From Candidatus Nitrospira kreftii (GTDB lineage: Bacteria > Nitrospirota > Nitrospiria > Nitrospirales > Nitrospiraceae): 64,000 nucleotides of DNA. The position numbers were made by a program, and so were the translations under genes. This document shows, piece by piece, positions 1-10,526 of this stretch. The stretch is from positions 3,580,501 to 3,644,500 of the forward strand of contig CP047423.1 of the NCBI GenBank assembly GCA_014058405.1. Direction: 5' to 3'. Under the pieces are notes generated by a model, which did no database searches, was not told the DNA's origin, and worked only from the letters and a program-made list of their open reading frames with translations. How positions within the stretch are numbered: the first letter of the stretch is position 1; every line of letters starts with the position of its first letter.

Positions 1-775
1 GGACGGCGAACACCTCGCGACCCTGTTCTAACGCAAGCTTCGCCGTAATGAGCGAGCCGCTGTTGGTTGCGGCTTCGCTCACCAGCACACCCAACGCAAG
101 CCCGCTAATGATCCGATTCCTTCGTGGAAAGTGATGACTGTGGGGTGCCGCACCGATCGCCAGCTCCGAGATGACGACCCCATGCGACTCGATGCTCCGA
201 CGTAGTGCCTGATGTTCCGAAGGGTAGGTTCGGTCGATGCCGCACCCCAGCACGGCAATCGTACGTCCTTTCCCAGCCACCGCTCCTCGATGCGCCGCAG
301 CATCAATGCCTCGCGCTAAGCCACTGACGACGGTGATACCGCGCTCCGACAGGTCTTTGGCAATCTCCTCGGTGAGAATCCTACCGGAAGCGGTCGCCCG
401 TCGGCCACCCACAATCGCAATGGCCACGTCGTCCTGTGGAGTAAACGTTCCGCTCATGTACAACAACGGCGGCGGATCAGGAATGGCCCTCAGACGAGGT
501 GGATAGGATGGATCAAACACCGTGAGTGTTCGGATGTCGAGGCGTTCTGCGATCTTCACTTGGTGATCAATCTGCCGACGGATATTCGCATCGGGGCCTC
601 GCCGAATGGACTCAGCCATTTCCAGGCTGCAGCCGACGCGAATCAACTCATCCGCGGGTGCCGCAAGAGTGGTCTCGGCTGAACCAAACGCTTGAATCAG
701 CTTAACAAGCGTGCGGTCTCCGACACCGTCAATAGCTTGGAGCGTGAGCCACGCAGTCAATGATGCTGTATCCAT
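1..775 (-). CDS. dprA: DNA-processing protein DprA (partial, C-terminus off window)
   Basis: DprA/Smf protects incoming single-stranded DNA and loads RecA during natural transformation. About 258 N-terminal residues are present and the rest lies beyond the left edge. A helical N-terminal part (IDGVGDRT, residues 15-22) precedes a Rossmann-like fold with VGGRRATASG (122-131) and SGLARGID (151-158), both typical of the family. The frame is open to the window edge. The ATG at 775 is the first one that keeps the usual N-terminus; no good ribosome binding site is visible. It lies 99 bases downstream of rng on the same strand. The family call is secure; actual competence of the organism is not shown by this gene alone. 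Confidence 0.93.
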   Translation of the reverse strand, partial: MDTASLTAWLTLQAIDGVGDRTLVKLIQAFGSAETTLAAPADELIRVGCSLEMAESIRRGPDANIRRQIDHQVKIAERLDIRTLTVFDPSYPPRLRAIPDPPPLLYMSGTFTPQDDVAIAIVGGRRATASGRILTEEIAKDLSERGITVVSGLARGIDAAAHRGAVAGKGRTIAVLGCGIDRTYPSEHQALRRSIESHGVVISELAIGAAPHSHHFPRRNRIISGLALGVLVSEAATNSGSLITAKLALEQGREVFAV

Positions 776-874
776 TCGGGTTTCGCAGAAATGATTGGGG
801 ATTCAACTCAGCCGGAGGGCAGAGCCTTGGCAATCACTCTCCTGGCAAGAAACAACGGCGAGCGCAACACAATA

Positions 875-2383
875 CTAAAGAACGACCAGATCGTATTGCT
901 CAAGATGTAACTGACTATCCGGAGTGACGATGATCTTTGCCGAACAATCTCGTTCCAAGACTTCAATTCCATTGCGCTCTTCATCTTGCAGCAACTCCGC
1001 CACCGTCGGATGGGCTCCCACAACGATGCGTTGTTGATCTGAAGTGGGTTCAATCCGCCTGATCTCCCGAAAGATTTCGTACGCCACGGTGGTCGGAGAC
1101 TTCGTATATCCGCGACCTTCGCAGTAGCGGCAAGGCTCTGACAGCGAGCGCAAGAGGTCCTCCCGAACACGCTCGCGAGAAATCTCGATCAAGCCGAGAT
1201 CCGAGATTCTGGAGATCCTCGTCCGTGCCTTGTCTGACGCCATGGCATCCACCAGCGCATGATAGACACGATCTCGATTTTTCTCACGTTCCATATCGAT
1301 AAAATCGACGATGATAATGCCGCCGATTCCGCGCAACTTAAGCTGATAGGCAACTTCCTTCGCCGCCTCCAGATTATTGCGCACGATGGTCTCTTCTTGA
1401 TCGCGCTTCCCGACAAAGCGTCCCGTATTGACGTCGATCACGGTCATGGCCTCGGTATGATCGATGACCAGATAGCCACCCGACTTGAGCCACACTTTCC
1501 GGCTCAAGGCGCGCACAATTTCCTGTTCAACTCCCAGATGATCGAACAATGGCTCTTCCTTGTCGTAGAAATGAATCCGTGCTGTTTGTTCGGGAGAAAA
1601 GCGCTGCACGAACCCACGAATAGCTTCGTATTCCCCCCGCGAATCGATCCAGAGTCGATCAACTTTCTTTCCGAACAAGTCCCGCACCACCCGGAAACTG
1701 AGGCTCAAGTCAGAATGCAGCAACGCAGGAGCCGGTAATTGTTCCCGCTTTGTCAACACGTCCTGCCACAGCACGTGCAGAAAATCGACATCGGATTTGA
1801 GTTCATCCTCTTTGACGCCTTCGCTGACTGTCCGCACGATATAGCCACAGCCCTGGCGCCGAACGCGCCGCATGATCTCCTTCAACCTGGCCCGTTCTTC
1901 ATCGCGCGGAATGCGTCGCGACACTCCGATATGGTCGACGGTCGGCATGAAGACGAGGTAGCGTCCCGGCAGCGAGACGTAGGTCGTCACTCTGGATCCC
2001 TTGGTGCCGATCGGCCCCTTTGAAATCTGCACCATCAGTTCCTGGCCCTCACTCAGAATTTGCTCGATCGGCTTGGCGCTCTGACGCTTGGGTCTGAGCA
2101 TGTCCGAATCTTTTTCATCTTCTTCCGCCTCAACCAGCATATCGCCCGGTTCTGCATCCTCCAGCAGATCAGAGACGTGCATGAACGCCGCTTTTTCCAG
2201 ACCAATATCCACGAATGCAGCCTGCATCCCCGGCAACACCTTGGCGACTCGTCCCTTATAAATATTTCCAACAAAATCCTTATGCTTGGCGCGGTCTCCA
2301 AACAAATCGGTGACCACCCCTCCGTCGAGGACCGCCACGCGAGTTTCTTCGCGCGCGACTGTTATCGCAATTTCAACTCCCAT
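875..2383 (-). CDS. rng: Ribonuclease G (RNase E/G family)
   Basis: Endoribonuclease of the RNase E/G family, acting in rRNA maturation and mRNA decay. The 502-residue protein has an N-terminal S1 RNA-binding region (about residues 38-140, with KGRVAKVLPGMQAAFVDIG), the DNase I-like catalytic core with VIDVNTGRF holding a metal-binding aspartate, and a C-terminal zinc-link (CRYCEGRGY). Length and lack of a long disordered tail fit RNase G rather than RNase E. The ATG at 2383 has a strong AAAGGAG seven bases upstream; an in-frame start at 2443 would add 20 unlikely residues. It follows rodA after a 161-base gap in which I see no signal. Confidence 0.95.
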   Translation of the reverse strand: MGVEIAITVAREETRVAVLDGGVVTDLFGDRAKHKDFVGNIYKGRVAKVLPGMQAAFVDIGLEKAAFMHVSDLLEDAEPGDMLVEAEEDEKDSDMLRPKRQSAKPIEQILSEGQELMVQISKGPIGTKGSRVTTYVSLPGRYLVFMPTVDHIGVSRRIPRDEERARLKEIMRRVRRQGCGYIVRTVSEGVKEDELKSDVDFLHVLWQDVLTKREQLPAPALLHSDLSLSFRVVRDLFGKKVDRLWIDSRGEYEAIRGFVQRFSPEQTARIHFYDKEEPLFDHLGVEQEIVRALSRKVWLKSGGYLVIDHTEAMTVIDVNTGRFVGKRDQEETIVRNNLEAAKEVAYQLKLRGIGGIIIVDFIDMEREKNRDRVYHALVDAMASDKARTRISRISDLGLIEISRERVREDLLRSLSEPCRYCEGRGYTKSPTTVAYEIFREIRRIEPTSDQQRIVVGAHPTVAELLQDEERNGIEVLERDCSAKIIVTPDSQLHLEQYDLVVL

Positions 2384-2544
2384 ACTGACTCCTTTGATCT
2401 GAAAGTCGTTGAGGTATCGGAAGAGCGATGGACGCGAGCCCATGCTCAGGTCCCGAATTCACTCCGTCCATCCTTTCTCGACTTTCAATAGATTATGTGT
2501 GCCGAAAGGCAGATGCTTGTAACTCTGCTTCTCTCGGGGTTCAT

Positions 2545-3666
2545 TCAATAAAACAAGCTCAGTCTCTTCCGTTTGACATTCAACAGTAAGCCTAACGATG
2601 CCATAGTCATGATCGTAGCGCTTCCACCGTAACTCACCAAGGGCAAGGGTATGCCGACGATCGGAAACATTCCAGCCGTCATCCCAATATTGACCACGAC
2701 ACAGAAACAGAGCATCGCCACGATTCCGACAGCAAGCAAGGCACCAAGCTGATCTTTCGCTTTGGACGCAATCTCCAACGAGAGCCAGATCAATCCCACA
2801 AACAGCCCCAGAAGGATCAGGACACCCAGAAATCCCCATTCTTCGGCGAAGACGGCAAACACGAAATCGGTATGACCCTCCGGCAAAAACTTGAGCTGGC
2901 TCTGCGTCCCGCCATGGAGTCCTTTGCCCAAGAGCTGACCAGAACCGATGGCGATCCTTGATTGCAGGGCATGATAGCCTTTTCCACCCGGGTCATAACC
3001 AGGGTCGACGAACGCCATAATGCGCTGTCGCTGATAATCATGCAAGGACCCCCAGACTCCTTCCCAGGCAAATGGGAAGAGCATAATCCCAAACAATAGA
3101 ATAAATCCAATGGCTTGTGAGCGAACCCCTACCATGAGAAGCATCGCTGCGTAGATCGCCACGAAGCTCAAACCGCTCCCCAGATCCGGTTGCTTCAGGA
3201 TGAGGAGCAGACCAGGCAATACCAAAATTCCCGGCACGATGACGCGCTGCAGCCAACCAACACGAGGGGCCTTCGAGTAATAGTGCGCCAAGACCAATAT
3301 GAGAATAAGCTTGGCGAACTCAGAAGGCTGGAAACCAAATGGGCCCAACGCGAGCCATCGTTGTGCCCCTTTACTTGTTCGCCCTTCGAAGAGAACCAAG
3401 ATCAACATCAACAGAATAAATGCATAGGCTGGATACGCAAACCGGGCAAGATGGTGGTAGTCCGACGCCCACATGATCATGAAGGCCGCCGCACCCAATC
3501 CGATCCACATCAACTGTTTGAGATAATAAGGGGTGAGCCCATTGTGCTGTCCCTGCGTCACACTATAGATTGACAACACTCCAATCGCCAGAATAGCGAG
3601 AATCAAGCTCCCATAGCGCATATCGAAGCCGTCGAGACCGCGATGCTCAGTCAATCGATCAATCAT
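2545..3666 (-). CDS. rodA: Rod-shape peptidoglycan polymerase RodA (SEDS family)
   Basis: SEDS-family glycosyltransferase that polymerises lipid II for side-wall peptidoglycan, working with PBP2 at the inner membrane. The 373 residues form about ten hydrophobic segments. Recognisable SEDS signatures are QPDLGSG, LPEGHTDFVFAV and the C-terminal GIPLPLVSYGGSA. Its ATG overlaps the mrdA stop codon as ATGA, so the two are probably translationally coupled in the usual mre-mrd order. RodA is preferred over FtsW because of the mreBCD-mrdA context. Confidence 0.96.
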   Translation of the reverse strand: MIDRLTEHRGLDGFDMRYGSLILAILAIGVLSIYSVTQGQHNGLTPYYLKQLMWIGLGAAAFMIMWASDYHHLARFAYPAYAFILLMLILVLFEGRTSKGAQRWLALGPFGFQPSEFAKLILILVLAHYYSKAPRVGWLQRVIVPGILVLPGLLLILKQPDLGSGLSFVAIYAAMLLMVGVRSQAIGFILLFGIMLFPFAWEGVWGSLHDYQRQRIMAFVDPGYDPGGKGYHALQSRIAIGSGQLLGKGLHGGTQSQLKFLPEGHTDFVFAVFAEEWGFLGVLILLGLFVGLIWLSLEIASKAKDQLGALLAVGIVAMLCFCVVVNIGMTAGMFPIVGIPLPLVSYGGSATIMTMASLGLLLNVKRKRLSLFY

Positions 3667-5537
3667 AAATCTTTAAAAGGCTCCCCATCGGATCGATTCC
3701 TACCGGACAATTCCGATAGGACAACAGGAGCCTGTGGGTTCAGTTTCATATACGTTTCAATAATTTCTTTTGCGAGCGGCGCCGCTGCGGCCCCGCCATG
3801 TCCCATATGTTCAGCCAACACCACCACAGCAATTTTAGGCGATTGCACCGGCGCGAAGGCTACGAACCAAGCGTGATCGCGAAACTTCTTGGGAATATTT
3901 TCCTCAGGCCCCGGTCGGAGCGCCGCCACCTGCGCCGTCCCCGTCTTCCCGCCGATCGTCACCATGGATGACTTTGCTCGTGTCGCGGTTCCCTTCGTGA
4001 CGACGTCAGCCAGGGCATCCTTGATGATACGGAACGTTTCCGGTTTCGCGTTGATTTTCCCACGAGGCACGGCCGGTAATTCTTGGAGATTCCCCGTCGC
4101 TCGATCCATGACGGCGTGCACCAGACGGGGACGATAATTGACACCATCGTTGGCGACGGTGGCCATCATGCTGGCCATCTGTAACGGTGTCACCGTCACA
4201 AAGCCCTGTCCGATGGCCGCCGAAATGGTCTCGCCAGGCAGCCAAGATTCGCGTTTGACCTTCTGCTTCCAGGCAGTAGACGGCATGATCCCGGATCGTT
4301 CAGACGGTAACTCCACACCCGTTGCCCGTCCAAGCCCAAAGTCTTTTCCAAATTCCGCTATCACATCGATACCCATACGCTGACCGACTGAATAAAAGTA
4401 TACGTCGCAGGAATGGACTAGGGCCTCGTGTAGATCGACATATCCGTGCCCGCCGACCTTCCAGTCCCGATAGAGTCGCTTGCCGAACTGATAGCCACCG
4501 GTACAATGAATCGTACTAGACGGTGACATGGTCTTGGTTTCTAGGGCTGCGACAGCCATTGGGATCTTAAAAGTAGAACCAGGGGGATACTGCCCTTGTG
4601 ACGCACGGTTATTCAGTGGACGCCCTTCGTCCTGCACGATTTCAACCCATTGTTTTGCGGTTAGTTCTCGCGACAGGATGTTGGGATCGAAGGCCGGCCG
4701 ACTGGCCATGGCCAGGATGTCACCGTTGTTCGGATCGAGCGCGACGATGGCGCCTTGTTCTCCACCCAGCAGATCTTCTGCAAGCTTTTGGAGCCGCGCG
4801 TCGATCGTAAGATAGAGGTCGTTTCCCGCCTCAGGCTTCTCGACCACCGCAGCTCTCTTTACGTGACCCACTGCGTCGACTTCTACATTCTTTTGGCCTG
4901 CCATGCCTCGCATATGCCGATCATAGGATTTTTCAATCCCATATTGCCCCACAATGCTGCCTTGGTGGAGATCGCCAAATTCCGGTTTCTCAAGTTGATC
5001 CGCTGAAATTTCTCCCACATACCCCAGAATATGCGCTGCAATCAGACCGCCCGGATAGTTGCGCTGCGACTCGACCTGAATCATGACGCCGGGCATGTCT
5101 AGTCGGCGAGATTCAACGAGCGTGGCATCGCGCAGGGTCATCCGGTCTTTGATTTTTCGTGGAAGCAGCTTGCTCCCCTTTGTCTCCAATTTTTTTCTCA
5201 CAACAGCGGGGTCCAAACCCAGCAGTTCAGTAAGCTGGCGAATCAAGGCTTCGCGATCCTTTACGTCTTCCAACGTCACATACAGACTGAAGCTCGGCAC
5301 ATTATTGGCAAGAAGAATGCCATTCCGGTCATAGATCAGACCACGAGCCGGCTCAAGTAAGACCTGCCTGGTGCGATTGTTTTCCGATAAATCTCGATAA
5401 TACGGCCCCTCCAAAATTTGCAGATGCCAGAGGCGAAGGCCCAATAACCCCACTACCAACAACAGCCCCACACGCAGCCCTAAAAGCCTACGATGGAGGT
5501 CGCCAAACTCCGTCTCGGGATAATTCGTCGATACCAT
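3663..5537 (-). CDS. mrdA: Penicillin-binding protein 2 (peptidoglycan transpeptidase)
   Basis: Class B penicillin-binding protein that cross-links side-wall peptidoglycan as RodA's partner. The 624 residues show one N-terminal membrane anchor (VGLLLVVGLLGLRLWHLQIL), a PBP dimerisation domain (EPARGLIYDRNG onward), and a transpeptidase domain with the SxxK serine in YPPGSTFK, SCD as the SxN motif, and KTGTA. The ATG at 5537 begins two bases after the mreD stop. A GTG at 5564, overlapping mreD, is possible but lacks a better ribosome site. The stop overlaps rodA by four bases. Confidence 0.95.
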   Translation of the reverse strand: MVSTNYPETEFGDLHRRLLGLRVGLLLVVGLLGLRLWHLQILEGPYYRDLSENNRTRQVLLEPARGLIYDRNGILLANNVPSFSLYVTLEDVKDREALIRQLTELLGLDPAVVRKKLETKGSKLLPRKIKDRMTLRDATLVESRRLDMPGVMIQVESQRNYPGGLIAAHILGYVGEISADQLEKPEFGDLHQGSIVGQYGIEKSYDRHMRGMAGQKNVEVDAVGHVKRAAVVEKPEAGNDLYLTIDARLQKLAEDLLGGEQGAIVALDPNNGDILAMASRPAFDPNILSRELTAKQWVEIVQDEGRPLNNRASQGQYPPGSTFKIPMAVAALETKTMSPSSTIHCTGGYQFGKRLYRDWKVGGHGYVDLHEALVHSCDVYFYSVGQRMGIDVIAEFGKDFGLGRATGVELPSERSGIMPSTAWKQKVKRESWLPGETISAAIGQGFVTVTPLQMASMMATVANDGVNYRPRLVHAVMDRATGNLQELPAVPRGKINAKPETFRIIKDALADVVTKGTATRAKSSMVTIGGKTGTAQVAALRPGPEENIPKKFRDHAWFVAFAPVQSPKIAVVVLAEHMGHGGAAAAPLAKEIIETYMKLNPQAPVVLSELSGRNRSDGEPFKDL

Positions 5538-5539
5538 GT

Positions 5540-6040
5540 TTAGATCCGATACTCGGAGACCCACTGCTCAAGGCGGAAATGACTGCTGATCAGCCAGTAG
5601 ACTGCGCCGCCGATGATTGCATCAAGAGCGGCTTGAGGCAGCACAATGGTCCAAAGAGCCCACCACAAATTTTGTTGCGCGCTGAGCTTTAATGCGAAGG
5701 GCGTGATAAGCCCAACCAGACAAGAGATGACGAGTAGCCCTAACACCAGTACAACGGGGCTCAGATAGGCAACCTGCCGACCGGCGAGCCCCGCGATAAA
5801 CCCTACCGCTCCTTTAATAGTAGCCGCTGAAAGCATATCTTGGGCGGAAAATAGACTCATCGCCCAGCCCAAAGCCAGCCCGACCAATAATCCCTCGAGC
5901 TCCCCTCCAAACAGTCCGATGAGACATACTGCCACAAAGCCGAGATCCGGCTTCACCCCCCACAAGCTGATGTGAGGCAGCAGTACCGACTGGAACGAAA
6001 CAATTGCGCTAATGAGCGCCATGTAGAGCAGTGTCTTCAC
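5540..6040 (-). CDS. mreD: Rod shape-determining protein MreD
   Basis: Small integral membrane protein of the elongasome, linking MreC to the cell-wall synthesis complex. Its 166 residues are almost wholly hydrophobic, with about five membrane segments. MreD is poorly conserved, so the call relies on topology, length and position between mreC and mrdA. The start overlaps the mreC stop (ATGA), and the stop lies two bases before mrdA. Confidence 0.9.
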   Translation of the reverse strand: MKTLLYMALISAIVSFQSVLLPHISLWGVKPDLGFVAVCLIGLFGGELEGLLVGLALGWAMSLFSAQDMLSAATIKGAVGFIAGLAGRQVAYLSPVVLVLGLLVISCLVGLITPFALKLSAQQNLWWALWTIVLPQAALDAIIGGAVYWLISSHFRLEQWVSEYRI

Positions 6041-6921
6041 GATTTTGGCTTCGGTGCTCCAAGGCGCTCTCCCTCGGTGGGAAATGAGGAGGGTAGGATG
6101 ACCAGTACTTCTTCCACGCGGTTCGGATCGACCTCAGGAGAAAGTTCTGCAGATTGGAACAGCGCTTCGTCCTCTTTATCGATTCTCGTGATTGTGCCGA
6201 TTGCCAGACCACGTGGAAACCCTCCGACCAACCCGGACGTGACGACCCGATCACCGGGTCTCGCAGTGGACAACAGCGGAATGTACTTGAGCCGAGCCAC
6301 GCCGTGCGTGGTCCCTTCAATAATGCCCTCGTCTCTTGTCCGCTGGATCAAACCGGCGATCGCATTGTTGGGGTCCGTCAGAAGCAGCACCACAGCGGTG
6401 GAAGAGGTCGTCTTCACAATCCGACCAACGACTCCGGCTGGGGTAATCACGCCTTGGTCCGACTGCAGACCATCAGATGTGCCTTTGTTCAGGATGATCG
6501 TCTTGTACCAATTGCCGGTATCACGGCCGATCACTTGAGCGGCGACGAGAGTCGGTAGCGCTTGTTTCTTGAATTCCAATAAGGCCGCGAGTCGATCCGT
6601 CGCTGCCGCCGACTCTCGTAGCTGTGCGTTTTGCTCCTGTAGAAGGTCCATCTCCCTTCTCAACTGCCTGTTGTCTTCTTCAACCCCCTGGAGTGCTATG
6701 TACTGGCTCCACACGTCGGCAATCCGATCATGAACGCCGGCGACGGCTTGAAGAGGCCAGCTGATGATCCACCCGAATGGACTTCCTACCGTTTGAAACA
6801 CAGTTTGGAGTTGGCCAGGTAACAGGAGGAAACCGAGGACAAGCATGACAGCGAGCGCGAGGGCTACACGCCGAGCGTTGTAGGAGAGGCGGAAATTGAC
6901 CATCCGCAGGAGGGATGGCAT
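6037..6921 (-). CDS. mreC: Cell shape-determining protein MreC
   Basis: Bitopic inner-membrane protein whose periplasmic part scaffolds PBP2/RodA and couples it to MreB. The 294 residues show a short cytoplasmic N-terminus, one membrane helix (about residues 20-38), a coiled-coil (about 85-115, ending in RREMDLLQEQNAQLRE) and beta-barrel periplasmic domains containing VIGRDTGNWYKTI and NKGTSDGL, typical of MreC. The ATG is one base after the mreB stop, so coupling is likely; a second ATG at 6903 is also possible. Confidence 0.95.
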   Translation of the reverse strand: MPSLLRMVNFRLSYNARRVALALAVMLVLGFLLLPGQLQTVFQTVGSPFGWIISWPLQAVAGVHDRIADVWSQYIALQGVEEDNRQLRREMDLLQEQNAQLRESAAATDRLAALLEFKKQALPTLVAAQVIGRDTGNWYKTIILNKGTSDGLQSDQGVITPAGVVGRIVKTTSSTAVVLLLTDPNNAIAGLIQRTRDEGIIEGTTHGVARLKYIPLLSTARPGDRVVTSGLVGGFPRGLAIGTITRIDKEDEALFQSAELSPEVDPNRVEEVLVILPSSFPTEGERLGAPKPKS

Positions 6922-6922
6922 C

Positions 6923-8035
<1,113 letters not shown>

Positions 8036-8039
8036 TTAC

Positions 8040-8498
8040 TTAGTCCGGAACGGCGAGTTGCCCGGCATCCAATACTTGGGTCCTGGCCACTTCGTCGCCC
8101 AACCGACGACCCTGCTCATTCCCAATGATCAAAAAACTCTCGAACGCTAAAATGGCCAGAGACACAAGCCATCCGATGTATGGGACGGCATATGCGATCT
8201 GTGCTCCACCCAGCGGCAGATTCCGAATGATGGATTCTCGGAAGCCGACTGTGTCTCGACCATCCAATCGCATGGTTTGCAAGCCCACCAACCGTTTGCC
8301 GATACTTTTCCCACCCGCAAACCCATCGGCAATCAAGATGTAGGCCAGACCGGAAAGAAAACCGACCGGAGGAGCAATTTCGCCTGCGGCGACCACGATG
8401 AACAGATCGATCAACTTCGCGATGAATCGATTCAGGACATGGGCCTTCGGATAGACCTGTGATGCCGACGACGTCGAGGTTGGCCCCTCCCCTATCAA
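8040..8498 (-). CDS. RDD-family membrane protein
   Basis: Small inner-membrane protein of the RDD family, whose members have varied or unknown roles. The 152 residues include the family pattern: an R/D pair in the first helix (LNRFIAKLIDLFIV), GGKSIGKRLVGLQ in the middle and about three membrane segments. The TTG at 8498 is the likely start because AAGGAG sits seven bases before it; an upstream frame extension overlaps the promoter. It is the first gene of the mre operon, 85 bases before mreB, so a link to envelope growth is possible but unproven. Confidence 0.8.
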   Translation of the reverse strand: MIGEGPTSTSSASQVYPKAHVLNRFIAKLIDLFIVVAAGEIAPPVGFLSGLAYILIADGFAGGKSIGKRLVGLQTMRLDGRDTVGFRESIIRNLPLGGAQIAYAVPYIGWLVSLAILAFESFLIIGNEQGRRLGDEVARTQVLDAGQLAVPD

Positions 8499-8523
8499 GG
8501 GATCTCCTTCTAATGTGTCGCAA

Positions 8524-8552
8524 AGTATAACAAAACGCATCATATTGCACAA
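8524..8552 (-). promoter_or_regulatory. Sigma70-type promoter for RDD-mre-mrd-rod operon
   Basis: On the minus strand TTGTGC (8547-8552) and TATACT (8524-8529) are separated by exactly 17 bases. Transcription would start near 8517, about 20 bases before the TTG start of the RDD gene and its AAGGAG site. Confidence 0.65.
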
Positions 8553-8751
8553 ACAAAGACCGAATCTTTTTCATAGGTTTCTTTTCAGACTCACATTGAG
8601 CCGATTCAAGACCTTCTCAAAGCATGGGCGGAGGCTACCCGAGCACTAGGAGCGGGCTTTTGAGGCTGTCCCAGGCAATGATGGTTGCACCGCACTTGCC
8701 TTCCACCCTGTGCATCAGTAAACTACCTTTTTTCTGAAGGAAGGGGCTGAG

Positions 8752-9450
8752 ATGATCAAGACGATGCGGGATGCCGCGCACAATTATCCCTGGTTGCTCA
8801 AATCCATCATGATTATTTTGGCCGTAGCCTTCGTCATCACGATGGGCTGGTGGGGATTCGGAGAAGACGCCGGTGGACTGGTGGCCAAAGTTGGAGATCA
8901 AACCGTTTCCCTTGATGAATTTAAACGAACCTACGAGAACATGCGTCGCATCTACAAGGAAAATGTCACCAGTGACTTCAAAGAGGAGGAGTTCAAGGAG
9001 TTCGTGGTCGGGCAACTCGTCGAGAGTCGCGTCTGGATCATCGCTGCAGAAGAGATGGGCGTGAGGGTATCCCAAGCGGATTTGCGCGAAGTCATCATAC
9101 AAACTCCGGTCTTCCAGAAGAATGGAGCGTTCGATCCAGAGTTATACAAGCGGATCCTGGCCGCCAACCATTTAACGCCGGCCTCCTTTGAAGCGATTCA
9201 GCACCAAGAAGTCCTGGCAAATAAAGCTCGCATGATTGTGCGGGATTCAGTCTCGCTGACCCCTGCAGAGATTGAGGAAGGCCAATCTCTCATGACGAGG
9301 CCGCAAGATTCCGATCTCACCAAGGCAACTGAGGCGAAGCAGCGCGTGATGGACGATATGCTGTTGCAGAAGCAACAACGGGCGCTGGTTTCGTTCCAGC
9401 AATCCATGAAAGCCAAGTTACCTATTACCATCCGTCGCGAGCTGCTCTAG
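8752..9450 (+). CDS. SurA/PpiD N-terminal-like membrane-anchored chaperone
   Basis: Likely periplasmic folding factor of the SurA/PpiD type. The 232 residues have one membrane helix near the N-terminus (about 17-33, LLKSIMIILAVAFVITMGWW) and then a SurA-like helical domain: VAKVGDQTVSLDEFKRTYE, VVGQLVESRVW, TPVFQKNGAFDPELYKRIL. The parvulin isomerase domain that follows in full-length PpiD is absent, and the protein ends after an extra helical segment. The start has GGAAGGGG upstream. It is a single gene divergent from the mre operon and convergent with queA. Confidence 0.8.
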   Translation: MIKTMRDAAHNYPWLLKSIMIILAVAFVITMGWWGFGEDAGGLVAKVGDQTVSLDEFKRTYENMRRIYKENVTSDFKEEEFKEFVVGQLVESRVWIIAAEEMGVRVSQADLREVIIQTPVFQKNGAFDPELYKRILAANHLTPASFEAIQHQEVLANKARMIVRDSVSLTPAEIEEGQSLMTRPQDSDLTKATEAKQRVMDDMLLQKQQRALVSFQQSMKAKLPITIRRELL

Positions 9451-9506
9451 AATTGAATTCTCATTGCCTCGCTTAAGCCCGATAGTCGGAATTGACTGGT
9501 CAGCGC

Positions 9507-10526
9507 CTAAACGATCAGCATCGCATCGCCGTAGCTGTAGAAGCGATATCGCTCTTTGAGTGCCTCTCCGTATGCGCTGCGAATTGAATCGATGCCGGCG
9601 AATGCTGAGACCAGCATCAACAGTGTGGTCTTTGGCAGGTGGAAATTGGTCATGAGCACATCGACGATCTTGAACTGAAACCCAGGTGTAATGAAGAGTC
9701 GGCTCTCCCCGGTCATCGGCACGAGCTCTCCATTTTTCTCTGCCACAGTTTCAAGCGTACGGACGACCGTCGTACCGACAGCCACTACTCGGCCACCGGC
9801 CTGCTTGGTCTTCTGGATGGCTTTTACAGCCTCTTCGCTGATTGTGAATCGCTCTGTGCCCATCTGGTGATCCTCGATTCGTTCCGTTGTCACGGGCTTA
9901 AACGTCCCTGGACCGACATGGAGTGTGACGGTGGCAACGGTGATACCCGCTGCATCCACCCGCTCAAATAGTTCTTCCGTGAAATGAAGCCCCGCCGTCG
10001 GTGCGGCAATCGCTCCTCCCTGCTTGGCAAAAACCGTTTGATACCACCGGTGATCCTGTTCAGTCGGTGCGCGCTTGATGTACGGTGGGAGCGGCATCAT
10101 CCCGTGGGTTTCGAAGAGTCGTGTGATCGGTTCCGGACTCTCCACGATTACCTCAGTTCCCGTTGCATCTCGCTTAGAGATCGTGGCACGGGAGTGTTGA
10201 TTGAATTCGATGACGTGCCCGACTCGAAAAGTGCCCTTAACCATAATTTCCCATCGATCTTCGCTGAGCTCCTTCACAAACAGCACTTCAACGGGCTTTC
10301 CAGTCGGCCTCTTGATTCCCGGAACCCGTGCAGCCAAGACTTTGGTGTCGTTCACGACGAGAAGATCGCCTGGCTTCAACAGATTCGGAAGATCAGCGAC
10401 ATAGCGATGGGTAAGTTGCTGCGTCTTTCGGTGGAGGGTCAGCAATCTCGCGCGGTCACGCGGCATGATCGGCTCTGCCGCGATGAGCAAAGGGTCAAAT
10501 GGAAAGTCGAAGTCGGACAGTTGCAT
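9507..10526 (-). CDS. queA: tRNA preQ1(34) S-adenosylmethionine ribosyltransferase-isomerase QueA
   Basis: QueA transfers and isomerises the ribosyl part of S-adenosylmethionine onto preQ1 in the tRNA wobble position, giving epoxyqueuosine. The 339 residues match the family throughout: FDFPFDPLLIA near the start, LVVNDTKVLAAR, and GAIAAPTAGLHF with its following LHVGPGTFKPV. The ATG at 10526 overlaps the upstream stop as TAATG, which explains the missing ribosome binding site. The frame extends upstream into the SpoIID gene but family length supports this start. Confidence 0.96.
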   Translation of the reverse strand: MQLSDFDFPFDPLLIAAEPIMPRDRARLLTLHRKTQQLTHRYVADLPNLLKPGDLLVVNDTKVLAARVPGIKRPTGKPVEVLFVKELSEDRWEIMVKGTFRVGHVIEFNQHSRATISKRDATGTEVIVESPEPITRLFETHGMMPLPPYIKRAPTEQDHRWYQTVFAKQGGAIAAPTAGLHFTEELFERVDAAGITVATVTLHVGPGTFKPVTTERIEDHQMGTERFTISEEAVKAIQKTKQAGGRVVAVGTTVVRTLETVAEKNGELVPMTGESRLFITPGFQFKIVDVLMTNFHLPKTTLLMLVSAFAGIDSIRSAYGEALKERYRFYSYGDAMLIV

